From assembly GCA_002304445.1 (NCBI GenBank), contig NEVA01000001.1, positions 186,001 through 250,000 on the forward strand: DNA of 64,000 nt, given 5' to 3'. Each line of letters opens with the position of its first letter. Position 1 is the first letter of the stretch. The notes beneath the pieces were generated by a model. That model worked only from the letters and a program-made list of their open reading frames with translations, made no database searches and was not told where the DNA came from. Positions 10,201 through 17,091 of this stretch are shown here, in pieces. The translations under genes were made by a program, and so were the position numbers. Source of the DNA: Opitutia bacterium Tous-C4FEB. Its GTDB lineage: Bacteria > Verrucomicrobiota > Verrucomicrobiia > Opitutales > Opitutaceae.

Positions 10201-10375
10201 GGTAACCTTTGTCGTCGGCAGCGTTGACGGTGAACGGGCTGAGTTCGACGACCGGTTCGACCGCCGGCTCTATCCGTGCAGCGGGAGCCGTCGGCGGCGA
10301 AACCGTTTGTGCGATCAGCTGGGCCAAGGGCAACGTGCAGAGGGCGGACAACAGAACGGGGACTTTTAATTTCAT
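7298..10375 (-). CDS. TonB-dependent outer-membrane receptor
   Basis: This is a 1025-residue receptor. The ATG at 10375 is chosen because it gives a clean signal peptide (MKLKVPVLLSALCTLPLAQLIAQ); the longer upstream reading frame lacks one. After the signal comes VELSPFTVNAADDKGYRAENTLAG, the plug-domain start typical of verrucomicrobial receptors and containing a plausible TonB box. A plug (IEKIIDYSVN..., GVGDAGGIINQ) and a long beta-barrel follow, ending in the aromatic residue Tyr (TTTIAY), the usual outer-membrane beta-barrel signal. It should import oligosaccharides or another large ligand by the energy of TonB. It lies between sulfatase genes, which supports a glycan ligand (inference). 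No SusD-like partner is present. Confidence 0.9.
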   Translation of the reverse strand: MKLKVPVLLSALCTLPLAQLIAQTVSPPTAPAARIEPAVEPVVELSPFTVNAADDKGYRAENTLAGSRLNTSLRDTPASISVFTRAFLDDLGLNEIEKIIDYSVNSQINTQDVNSGPNANNMLGGANVIQRINVRGILSAQGIDYFKSITVNDGYRIDRYDDSRGPNSILFGVGDAGGIINQSSILATTQRTSGRLSYELGNYGTNRSTVRHNQVIIPQRLALAVAGLHQENGGWRQPSFYDKDRLFGTVTFTPTDRLTFRATGETGREHRSVVAPFPAFDGALAWIDNRNAKGVGAVTFTPNNTNPTAAQIALGVTARNVGTAATTRRFIFIDNDSTFFDSSGTFITGSYNNPAVRAPDGTPGVSGVQLSLNDPSILPYEINSGGPGMYRDTRLENYTLTADWRITSRLTLNVAHHYQEVRIENPLIKGSTPLIAGEVNRTLGVNGPVNPYAGRLYIDAPWYNELHGATFRESRVSLSYDFDPKWKWAGTHRFAGMYSRSDDTDFYNARRFGLMGAPFNAAPQNASNLVLQRAYLDEKNPGSFIAPDWRRLPKTVTAAGRTYDVGWIDGDAGTTHAGAEQELASKLIVAHSHFFNRRLVATAGYREDEGDVTSFGYSTDPVLRTPRVDRDPAKATVNRLKGITRSQGVVVHVTDWLSILGNRSSNIGLPTFTNKVLPNGTIPDPTRGQGEDYGLALNLLDNRLSLRAVAFTTSQTGQTKSGGINAQYNLRNIRIADALGSVLVGAGRPISAAEWTATRAAITPTVNADQFDEDSKGYEFSAVANLTANWRLTLNYSYTDRIRSNISGADAIPWYGYTFEGNLLKEGVTQNANGTFTVNPSAFSSGGTVAKWIELGNRTPAANLTTLNTTNNITVAEEIRNMISEINEDKRQNEQRWGLRPHRMNLFTAYDFTEGRLKGFSTGFGYRWQMANIIGRTASAAEIKGRPISVADLMLRYRHPAGLGKMRGSITYQVNVSNLFNQDGLLPQRFSAIPPYNLPGGRGVAYSRFDLLEPRSVRFTTTIAY

Positions 10376-10448
10376 GGGGTTAATGGGGGAAGTTTTTTGC
10401 CGCTCGTTTTTGGGGCCCAACGAACGGAACAGGGGCGAGATGATCTTA

Positions 10449-11963
10449 TCAGGGCGCGGCCACCCGCCTTTGCGCGGCAGCTTGCGAGCGCACGTCGGCG
10501 AGGAGCTTCCGGCCGCGCTGCGCGATGGCGGAAAATTCCGGGGCCTTGGCGAGATTGGTCCATTCCCGCGGATCACCCTCCAAATCATAAAGTTCGTTGA
10601 GCTCGGGCTGGCCCCATTCCGTGTAGCGCCAGCGGTCGAAACGGATCGCCGTGCCGAGGGTCTCGCCGCGCTTCACGACGGTGTAGGCCCACTCTTTGCC
10701 GGGGGCCGAGGCATCGCGAAGCTGCGGCGCGAGCGAGCGGCCTTGGAGATGCGCGGGCGGCTTGACCGAGCACAGCTCCGCGAGCGTGGGAAAGAGATCC
10801 AGCATCTCGACGAGGCCGCGGGCCTGGGAGCCGCGCGTCACGCCCGGCACGCGCACAATCAGGGGAACGCGCGCCGATTCTTCGAAGAGCAGGACTTTCC
10901 CCCACATAAAATGCTCGCCGAGATTGTAGCCGTGGTCGCCAACGAACACGATGATCGTGTTGTCCCATTGCCCGGAGGCACGCACCGCGTCGAGGATGAC
11001 GCCGAGCTGCGCATCGATGAACGAAATGCACGCGTAGTAGGCTTGGGTGAACTCGCGCCGCCGCGCGTCATTTTCCTGTCCGAGCGCAGGGAAGCCGTAG
11101 TCCGTATACTGTTTCGTCGCGGCAATCGCCGGAATGTCGCTCCAGTCATTTTTCGGCGGGTTGACCAGTTTCAGCGAATCGCGCGGATACAGGTCAAAGT
11201 AGCGATCCGGCGCGAGAAACGGGATGTGCGGCTTGTGCAGACCGACCGCGATAAAGAATGGCTTCTCGCCGTGGGCGCGGTCGGTGAGCCACCCGGCGAC
11301 GCGGCGGGCGTTTTTGCCGTCGTCGTGCTGCTCGTCCCGCAAGCCTGTCGGGCCATAGCCGGGTCCGAGACCCTTCACGCCCTGATTGCGCGTTTGGGGT
11401 GCGACCGTGAGCAGATGTTCGCGCCACTTTGGGCGGTTGCCCGGTTTGGTCACCGGCCCGTGCTCAAGTTCGAACTTCTCGCGCGCAACCCGCTCGACCG
11501 CCATCTCGTCATTTTCGAATGCTTCCGCGAGATCCCACGTGTTGCCGCCGGGATTGTCGGTGCGTTTGTGAAAGACCTTGCCCACCGAGGCCGTCCAATA
11601 GCCGGCGTCGCGAAAAATCTGCGGCATCGTTGGGGTGCCGGGGCGGGTTTCGGCCAACGTGACCACGTTGTCCAAGACGCCGGTGCTCTCGGGATACAAC
11701 CCGGTGAGAAACGAGGCGCGCGTCGGCCCGCAGACGGGATATTGGCAATAGGCGCGGCGGAACGTGGTGGCTTCAATGGCGAGCCGGTCGAGCACCGGGG
11801 TCAGCACGCCCTCATAACCGGCCGGCGAAATCCGCGCGCTGAGGTCGTCGCTGATCACAAAGAGCACGTTGGGCCGGCGGGCCGGCGCCGTGCCATCGGC
11901 GGCGGCTACGCTCAACAGGCCGAGCAGAAGGAATGAGGGGATGAAAACGAGAAAGTTGCGCAT
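10449..11963 (-). CDS. Secreted sulfatase (iduronate-2-sulfatase type)
   Basis: This is a 504-residue formylglycine sulfatase. A signal peptide (about residues 1-22) is followed by NVLFVISDDLSARI. The active-site motif is CGPTR (Cys78), then ASFLTGLYPEST. SVGKVFHKRTDNPG is the GKxFH segment of the iduronate-2-sulfatase branch, and VFVGDHGYNLGEHFMWGK the late Asp/His segment. The gene is separated by 203 bases from the upstream small dehydrogenase subunit gene and has a run of nine C on its coding strand (11968-11976) directly before the start codon. No Shine-Dalgarno sequence is visible there. The TonB receptor gene follows upstream in coordinate order (it starts at 10375), transcribed in the same direction. 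Confidence 0.94.
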   Translation of the reverse strand: MRNFLVFIPSFLLLGLLSVAAADGTAPARRPNVLFVISDDLSARISPAGYEGVLTPVLDRLAIEATTFRRAYCQYPVCGPTRASFLTGLYPESTGVLDNVVTLAETRPGTPTMPQIFRDAGYWTASVGKVFHKRTDNPGGNTWDLAEAFENDEMAVERVAREKFELEHGPVTKPGNRPKWREHLLTVAPQTRNQGVKGLGPGYGPTGLRDEQHDDGKNARRVAGWLTDRAHGEKPFFIAVGLHKPHIPFLAPDRYFDLYPRDSLKLVNPPKNDWSDIPAIAATKQYTDYGFPALGQENDARRREFTQAYYACISFIDAQLGVILDAVRASGQWDNTIIVFVGDHGYNLGEHFMWGKVLLFEESARVPLIVRVPGVTRGSQARGLVEMLDLFPTLAELCSVKPPAHLQGRSLAPQLRDASAPGKEWAYTVVKRGETLGTAIRFDRWRYTEWGQPELNELYDLEGDPREWTNLAKAPEFSAIAQRGRKLLADVRSQAAAQRRVAAP

Positions 11964-12166
11964 CGGCGGGGGGGGGTAGCTTCGGACAAAATTGGGGCAG
12001 AGGTGGACCAGTGATGGCTGAGAAAGGGGGCAGAGCCGCGCAGGCGGTGGGGCGAAAGGCTATGCCGCGAAGGAGGCAGGTTTGGACAAAATCTTCCCAA
12101 GAGCGTTTGCGCGCAGAACGGGAGCAGCGTGCGATTGCCGGGCCGGGCGCGCGGACGTTTGAAAGC
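11964..12166. other. Intergenic gap with C9 tract and two GGACAAAAT copies
   Basis: These 203 bases separate the small dehydrogenase subunit gene from the sulfatase on the same strand. They contain no convincing gene. Visible are a run of nine G on the plus strand (11968-11976), a GGACAAAAT word at 11984 and again exactly 100 bases away at 12084. The run of G falls where the ribosome binding site of the sulfatase should be. The gap is long enough to hold a promoter for the sulfatase/TonB receptor part of the cluster, but no standard -35/-10 pair could be assigned. Confidence 0.4.
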
Positions 12167-12826
12167 TCAGGCCAAGCCGAGTTTCGCGAGGACCTCGGGC
12201 GGGGGACCGTCAAATGAGGCCAGCGGGACGTTGGCGACGTAGCCGATGTCTTTCATGCCCTCCGGCGTGGTGTAGAATCCTCCGGCGGTGAGATCGCGGA
12301 AGCGTTTGAAGAATCGCGCGGCGGTTTTGAATTCGGGCTTCGCTTTGGCGACGAGGCAGATGTCTTCACAGAGGGCGTTTTTCTGGCGAAGAATGAGACT
12401 TCCGAAGTCCGATTGAAATCGGCGCTGCGACTCGGCCTCGATCCATGCGAGGCCCTCGACCACGATCTGGCGGTCTTGATCGTGCTCAGGGTAGGGCGCG
12501 CTGATCCACTCGTCGATGAACGCAGGCACGCCAACCGTGGAAGCGGCCGGTGAGATCGAGTCGGCCGGGATGATGGTATCGCAAAGAGCGGTGGCGGTGC
12601 GGAGCTGATCTTCGGTGAAGGTCAACGACCAGAGGTCGCCGGGCTTGTAGGTCTTTTGAAGATCAGGGTCCGTGCCGTAGCCAACGGCCGACGCCGGCGT
12701 GGCGGCGCTGAGAGAATTCTCATCCAAAAGTGCGATCGAGGCGGCGGCCGCGAACATCCACTTGATTGAAGTCCGACGGTCGATACCGGCGGCAGGGCGT
12801 TGGGGGAACGGTTTCATGTCAGACAT
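12167..12826 (-). CDS. Gluconate 2-dehydrogenase subunit 3-like small subunit (Tat-type)
   Basis: This is a 219-residue protein of the gluconate 2-dehydrogenase subunit 3 family. The N-terminus has a twin-arginine-like signal (IDRRTSIKWMF) and an alanine-rich segment. The body has the family pattern LTFTEDQLRTATALCDTIIPADSISPAASTVGVPAFIDEWIS. In known membrane gluconate, sorbitol and fructose dehydrogenases the small subunit carries the Tat signal and takes the flavoprotein across the membrane. The gene overlaps the GMC oxidoreductase stop by 8 bases; a second ATG at 12817, 1 base after that stop, is an equally possible start. No cytochrome c subunit follows. Confident family call; partner substrate unknown. 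Confidence 0.88.
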   Translation of the reverse strand: MSDMKPFPQRPAAGIDRRTSIKWMFAAAASIALLDENSLSAATPASAVGYGTDPDLQKTYKPGDLWSLTFTEDQLRTATALCDTIIPADSISPAASTVGVPAFIDEWISAPYPEHDQDRQIVVEGLAWIEAESQRRFQSDFGSLILRQKNALCEDICLVAKAKPEFKTAARFFKRFRDLTAGGFYTTPEGMKDIGYVANVPLASFDGPPPEVLAKLGLA

Positions 12827-14621
12827 TTCCTTTCTTCATTTCCCCGATCAGGTAGTCGCCCATGCGCCACGCGAGGGCCATGATGGTGAGCGTGGGATTC
12901 TTGTCGGCGTTGGAGCAAAAGGTGGCGCCGTCGCCGAGGAAGAGGTTGGGCACGTCCCAGGTCTGGCCAAAGGAATTGGTCACCGAGGTTTTGGGACTGT
13001 CACCCATGCGGGCGCCGCCGACCTCGTGTTTCACGTTGCCGCCCGGCCGAATGGCCGTGAGCGGATTGGCGGCGGGGGGTTGGCGGACTTTTCCGCCCAT
13101 GGCTTCGATGAGTTGCGCAAATGTTTTCTGGGCATGGGCGACCTGGCGGAGTTCATGGTCGGACCATTGCCAATGAAAGCGCAGGGCCGGCACGCCCCAC
13201 TTGTCTTTCACGACGGGGTCGAGTTCACAGAAACAGTTTTCGTTGGGAATCATTTCGCCCCGGCTCGCGAAGCTCACCGAAGCGCCGTAGTAGCGCCGGG
13301 CATCCTCCTTGAACTGCCGGCCAAAACTGCCGCCGGTGAGATGCTCGAGGTTGGCTCCGGTGGTGACGTTGGGCATCCTTCGGCCGGTGCTGAACTCAAC
13401 GTGGTAGCCGCGGGCGAAATCCAGTTTGCCGGCGAGCTGTTCGCCATAGAGCCACCACGGGATGTAAACGTGCGCGCCGCCCGCGCCGTCTTCATTGTGG
13501 ACCGGCAGATTTTCCAAAAGCGGGATGTGGCCGCCGAGCGCGGCGCCGACGGTGTCCATGATGTATTTCCCCACGACGCCGCTGGAGTTGGCGAGGCCTT
13601 GGGGGAAACGGGCGGACTTGGAGTTGAGGAGAATGCGCACGGAGTCGCAGGAACTCGCGGCGAGCACGACGACGCGGGCGGTGGCGCGGCCCTCGGCACC
13701 GGTTTTCTTGTCGACGTGGATCACGCCGGTGGCCTTGCCGGCGGCGTTGAGCGTGACCTCGCGGACCATCGCATCGGTGAGGATGTCGAGGTTGCCGCTG
13801 GCGAGCGCGGGCGGCAGGTGGACCGTGGTCGATTGGTAGTTGGCCTTGGTGGCGCAGCCGCGACCGCATTCGGTGGCCCAGAAACAGGCGGCCCGGCTCC
13901 GCATCGACTCGGCGAGGAGGCGCTGCGCCTTGGGATTGCCAGGGTGGAGTTTGGCGGGGATGGCGTCGGCGTCTTGGCGGACACTGAGCACGGCGCGGTG
14001 AATCGGCACGACGGGCAGGCCGAGTTTTTTCGCGCGTTGCTGGGCGAGGAGTTCGCCGGCGCGGGCCTTTGGAGGCGGCAGAAGCACGCCGGGGGAAGAG
14101 TCGGGGGTGTTTTCGAGACCCGTGTTCGAGCCGTAGACGCCGACGAGCATTTCGACTTTGTCGTAGTAGGGCGCGACATCGTCGTAGCCGATCGGCCAAT
14201 CGAAGCCGAGTCCGTCGCGGCGGTGCGGCTTGAAATCGTAGGGCCCGTTGCGGAGCGAGATCCGGCCCCAGTGGTTGGTGCGGCCACCCAACATCCGCGC
14301 GCGCCACCACGTGAATTGGCGCGTGGGATCGGCGGAGGCGTTGGTGTAGGGCTCGCCGGGGACCGCCCAGCCGCCGTCCACCGTTGAATCGTAAAAGCCC
14401 ATCGGCTTGTCGGGTGTGTTGGCGGCGCGCAGCGGAGCCTGTCCGTCGGTCTGAAACATCGGCGTCTCCTTCACCGGGTCGTAGTTTCTCCCGGACTCAA
14501 TCATCAGGACTTTCAAGCCCTCCATGGTGAGGGTGTAGGCGGTCTGGCCGCCTGCGGCGCCGGAACCGACGACGATCACGTCGTAGGTGGGCTGAGTTTT
14601 GTCGGACGTAATGATCGGCAT
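12819..14621 (-). CDS. GMC-type FAD oxidoreductase (large subunit)
   Basis: This is a 600-residue flavoprotein. The Rossmann FAD-binding motif DVIVVGSGAAGGQTAYTL lies near residue 13. A Cys-containing segment WATECGRGCATKANY follows in the middle. The C-terminal GMC signature has KHEVGGARMGDSP (candidate catalytic His) and the family ending NPTLTIMALAWRMGDYL. It has no signal peptide of its own, which fits export together with the Tat-type subunit encoded immediately downstream. It likely oxidises a sugar or sugar-alcohol hydroxyl. The start at 14621 is chosen for the FAD motif position; longer frames add unlike sequence. It lies 13 bases after the FecR-LamG gene in the same operon, so its expression is probably tied to that signalling pair. 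Confidence 0.9.
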   Translation of the reverse strand: MPIITSDKTQPTYDVIVVGSGAAGGQTAYTLTMEGLKVLMIESGRNYDPVKETPMFQTDGQAPLRAANTPDKPMGFYDSTVDGGWAVPGEPYTNASADPTRQFTWWRARMLGGRTNHWGRISLRNGPYDFKPHRRDGLGFDWPIGYDDVAPYYDKVEMLVGVYGSNTGLENTPDSSPGVLLPPPKARAGELLAQQRAKKLGLPVVPIHRAVLSVRQDADAIPAKLHPGNPKAQRLLAESMRSRAACFWATECGRGCATKANYQSTTVHLPPALASGNLDILTDAMVREVTLNAAGKATGVIHVDKKTGAEGRATARVVVLAASSCDSVRILLNSKSARFPQGLANSSGVVGKYIMDTVGAALGGHIPLLENLPVHNEDGAGGAHVYIPWWLYGEQLAGKLDFARGYHVEFSTGRRMPNVTTGANLEHLTGGSFGRQFKEDARRYYGASVSFASRGEMIPNENCFCELDPVVKDKWGVPALRFHWQWSDHELRQVAHAQKTFAQLIEAMGGKVRQPPAANPLTAIRPGGNVKHEVGGARMGDSPKTSVTNSFGQTWDVPNLFLGDGATFCSNADKNPTLTIMALAWRMGDYLIGEMKKGNV

Positions 14622-14634
14622 AGTGGGGAGACGG

Positions 14635-16182
14635 TCAGCGCACGGAATCGAACAGGCTGCGAATCTGCGCAGGCGTGAGGGCGCGATGGAACACGGTGAG
14701 TTCGTCCAGCTTGCCGTCCCAGAAACCGGCATTGTTGAGCTCAGGCTCGAGGCCGTCGCCCAGCTTGACGCCGATCCCAAGCGAGGAAGGGGCAATCTGC
14801 GTCAGGCCGTCGCAGGGTGTTGCGGCAACTTCCTCTCCGTTGCGATAAAGGCGCAGCATGGTGCCATCGAGGGTAAAGGCGACAAACTGCCATTCGCCGA
14901 GCGGGAGCGGGACGGAGTCGCGGACACCAATCTCGGCACCGGCTTGGTCGTGCACATGCACCTCGAGACTGCCCTCGTCGTGCCATAGACCAAAATGGAA
15001 CTGGCCCCCTTGGTTTCGCCCGGCGTTTTTCGCCCAATTTTTCGCGATGCTGGCCCAGCGCGGGCGACTCTCCGCCCGCACCCAGGCGCACACGGTGAGG
15101 GCGGCCGCCGGAGCGGTGAGGAAATCCGGGACCACGGCATAGCTGCGGTCAGTCGAGCCGCCGAGGCGCAGGCCAGCGCCGATTTTCCCCGGGGCCGACG
15201 TGCGCTCGCTCGCGCCGCGAATGATCCGGCCGTGGAGATGTTGGACCGAAACGTCGACGAGCTGGGTAGCGTCGGGCGTTATCTTCATCCGGTAATCGGC
15301 AATCGGCTCAAATTGCCGAATCAGATCGCGGTAGCTGCTCCCGGGCTCATCCAGCGTGCGGATGAACAGCTCGGGCTGGAAATCGATCCCGGTGGGCGTG
15401 CGCGTCCGGGTGTCGATCCGGGAAGCGCGGCTTTCGGTGAGCCGGAGCGAGTCTGGCTCACCGTTGTTCTGAATCATGACTTCACCCTTGAAGACGTGAA
15501 CATCGCTGCTCCGGGCGCCGGCACTCACGCCAAACTCGGTGCCGAGATCAACGATCTTGGCGCTGGGAGTTTCGATGGTGAAGCCGATGGCCTGGGCGGG
15601 CACGTTCGCGGTCGCATTGCCCTCGGCGAGCCAGAGCAGGGTCGCGCTGCGGAGATCGAAGCGGGCGGGTGATGCGAGCACGATCACGACGCCACTCGGG
15701 TAGGTCAGCTCCAGCAAACCACCGCGGAGGTGCAGGGCCCCGCCGCGCAAGGTCGAGCCGACGGTGGCGGGGGTAAGGCGTTCATCCGCCAAAAGCTCGG
15801 CGCCGCTGGCATTTGAAATGGTGGCGATGGGACCGCCGTGGGCCGTGGAACCGGTCGGCGCGTATCGCCAGGCGAGGAGCGCGGCCACAATGAAGCACGC
15901 GGCGATGGCGACAAACCGCCAATCGCGCAAAAGCGAAACCCGTCGGCCGGCGTGCCGGGCTTCCGGCGGCACGGGGCAGGCAAAACGGCCGTGCGTCAGT
16001 CGCAACTCGGCGCCGAGCATCGCAAGGGCGGCAAAGGCTTCGCGGGCGGCGACGGATTCGGCGAGGATACTTTCGAGCTCGGCGACCTCGGCGTCGGCGA
16101 GAGCATTGTCGCGTAGTTTCTCCGCGAGCTCGGCGAGCCGATTGAGTTCAACGGCAGAGAGTGAAAGGGACGGGTTGCTCAT
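14635..16182 (-). CDS. FecR-domain membrane protein with C-terminal LamG domain (putative anti-sigma sensor)
   Basis: This is a 515-residue protein. Residues 1-80 are cytoplasmic-like and helical (a long run rich in Ala, Glu and Leu), and residues about 90-107 form one membrane helix. Residues about 120-265 match the FecR fold (LLELTYPSGVVIVLASPARFDL; TPSAKIVDLGTEFGVS; VHVFKGEV). The C-terminal part, about 340-515, is a concanavalin-like LamG domain (LTVCAWVRAE...; WQFVAFTLDGTMLRLYRNGEEV; GKLDELTVFHRALTPAQI). The gene overlaps the sigma-factor stop by 4 bases (ATGA). By analogy with FecI/FecR it should hold or modulate the sigma factor, with the LamG domain outside possibly binding a glycan (inference). 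The start at 16182 is set by that overlap. Confidence 0.85.
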   Translation of the reverse strand: MSNPSLSLSAVELNRLAELAEKLRDNALADAEVAELESILAESVAAREAFAALAMLGAELRLTHGRFACPVPPEARHAGRRVSLLRDWRFVAIAACFIVAALLAWRYAPTGSTAHGGPIATISNASGAELLADERLTPATVGSTLRGGALHLRGGLLELTYPSGVVIVLASPARFDLRSATLLWLAEGNATANVPAQAIGFTIETPSAKIVDLGTEFGVSAGARSSDVHVFKGEVMIQNNGEPDSLRLTESRASRIDTRTRTPTGIDFQPELFIRTLDEPGSSYRDLIRQFEPIADYRMKITPDATQLVDVSVQHLHGRIIRGASERTSAPGKIGAGLRLGGSTDRSYAVVPDFLTAPAAALTVCAWVRAESRPRWASIAKNWAKNAGRNQGGQFHFGLWHDEGSLEVHVHDQAGAEIGVRDSVPLPLGEWQFVAFTLDGTMLRLYRNGEEVAATPCDGLTQIAPSSLGIGVKLGDGLEPELNNAGFWDGKLDELTVFHRALTPAQIRSLFDSVR

Positions 16183-16712
16183 GGCCGGGCCGAGTGGAGC
16201 TTGGCGTTGACGCACCCAACCAGGCGCACGTGGAGACGGGCGAGAGCCTTGTAGACGGCGTGGACGGTGCTGCCGACGTGATCGGCGATTTCGTCCACGT
16301 TCTCACCGGAGTGGTAGCGCCGGCGCACGAGTTCAGAATCGCGCTCCTTCAGCTGGCCGAGGCAGGCGCGGAGAGCTTCGGCGCGATCGGTGGATTCCCA
16401 ACGGGCATCGGCGAGGGATTCCGCAAGCGATTCGATCGTCTCATCACTCAGGCGAGCCTGCGCCCGCTTCTGACGGGCATAATAACTCATGACCTGAAAC
16501 CGCGCGATCCGCAGGGCCCACGCGCCGAAATCGGTGCCGGTCTGAAACTCGCCGAACTTCCGCCACAGCACCAGGCAGGTTTCCTGCATCACGTCATCGG
16601 CATCGGGGCCGCGCGGCACGAGCGAAAAAATCAAACCCGCGATCCGACGTTGGTTTTGCAGCAGCAAACGGGTGAAAACTTCACCGTCGATCAATGTCCG
16701 GGTTACTTGCAT
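16179..16712 (-). CDS. RNA polymerase sigma factor, short sigma-70 (Rhodopirellula/Verrucomicrobium type)
   Basis: This 177-residue extracytoplasmic-function-like sigma factor has region 2 with DADDVMQETCLVLWRKFGEF and FGAWALRIARFQVMSYYARQKR. Region 4 has LKERDSELVRRRYHSGENVDEIADHVGSTVHAVYKALARLHVRL, a helix-turn-helix for -35 recognition. The pattern matches the sigma subfamily found mainly in Planctomycetes and Verrucomicrobia. It lies directly before, and overlaps by 4 bases, the FecR-LamG gene, as in known sigma/anti-sigma pairs. It probably directs transcription of the local oxidoreductase, sulfatase and receptor genes. The promoter it reads is not known. Confidence 0.92.
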   Translation of the reverse strand: MQVTRTLIDGEVFTRLLLQNQRRIAGLIFSLVPRGPDADDVMQETCLVLWRKFGEFQTGTDFGAWALRIARFQVMSYYARQKRAQARLSDETIESLAESLADARWESTDRAEALRACLGQLKERDSELVRRRYHSGENVDEIADHVGSTVHAVYKALARLHVRLVGCVNAKLHSARP

Positions 16713-17091
16713 CGGGCTGGGGTTGCGGGGGGATACCTGCGGAGAAGTAATACCGCCGGGTATCCCGAACTGGACAAAAATCCGCGGGCATTCTCACGCG
16801 TCCGACGTGATCCGCGATCAGCCCGCGTGCCTCGACCGCCACGAGCCCTCGTTTTGAGGACAGAAAGCAGGCTCTTCTTTGGCCGGACGCTGCCGGCCTC
16901 AACCTCGTCTTGGATTGCACCTGATTCGGCGAGGTTAGTCGGCGGGAGGAATTGACGAGGAAACCACGGTAGGGGCAGCGGCTGGAGTGACCAATCACGG
17001 GACGCATGCAAAGATGAATCCCGTTGGCTTGCGTGGGTTGCTCGGTGTCACGCTCGACCGCGCGATCACGGCCGGCGGAGCCCGAACGGGG
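16713..17091. other. Intergenic region upstream of the sigma factor
   Basis: These 379 bases lie between the TonB receptor stop and the sigma-factor start on the same strand. No convincing gene was found in either strand. It should contain the promoter of the sigma/FecR/GMC operon. A GGACAAAAA word at 16772 (reading TTTTTGTCC on the coding strand, 60-69 bases before the sigma start) resembles the pair found before the sulfatase at 11963. No strong terminator with a T run is visible after the receptor gene. Confidence 0.4.
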
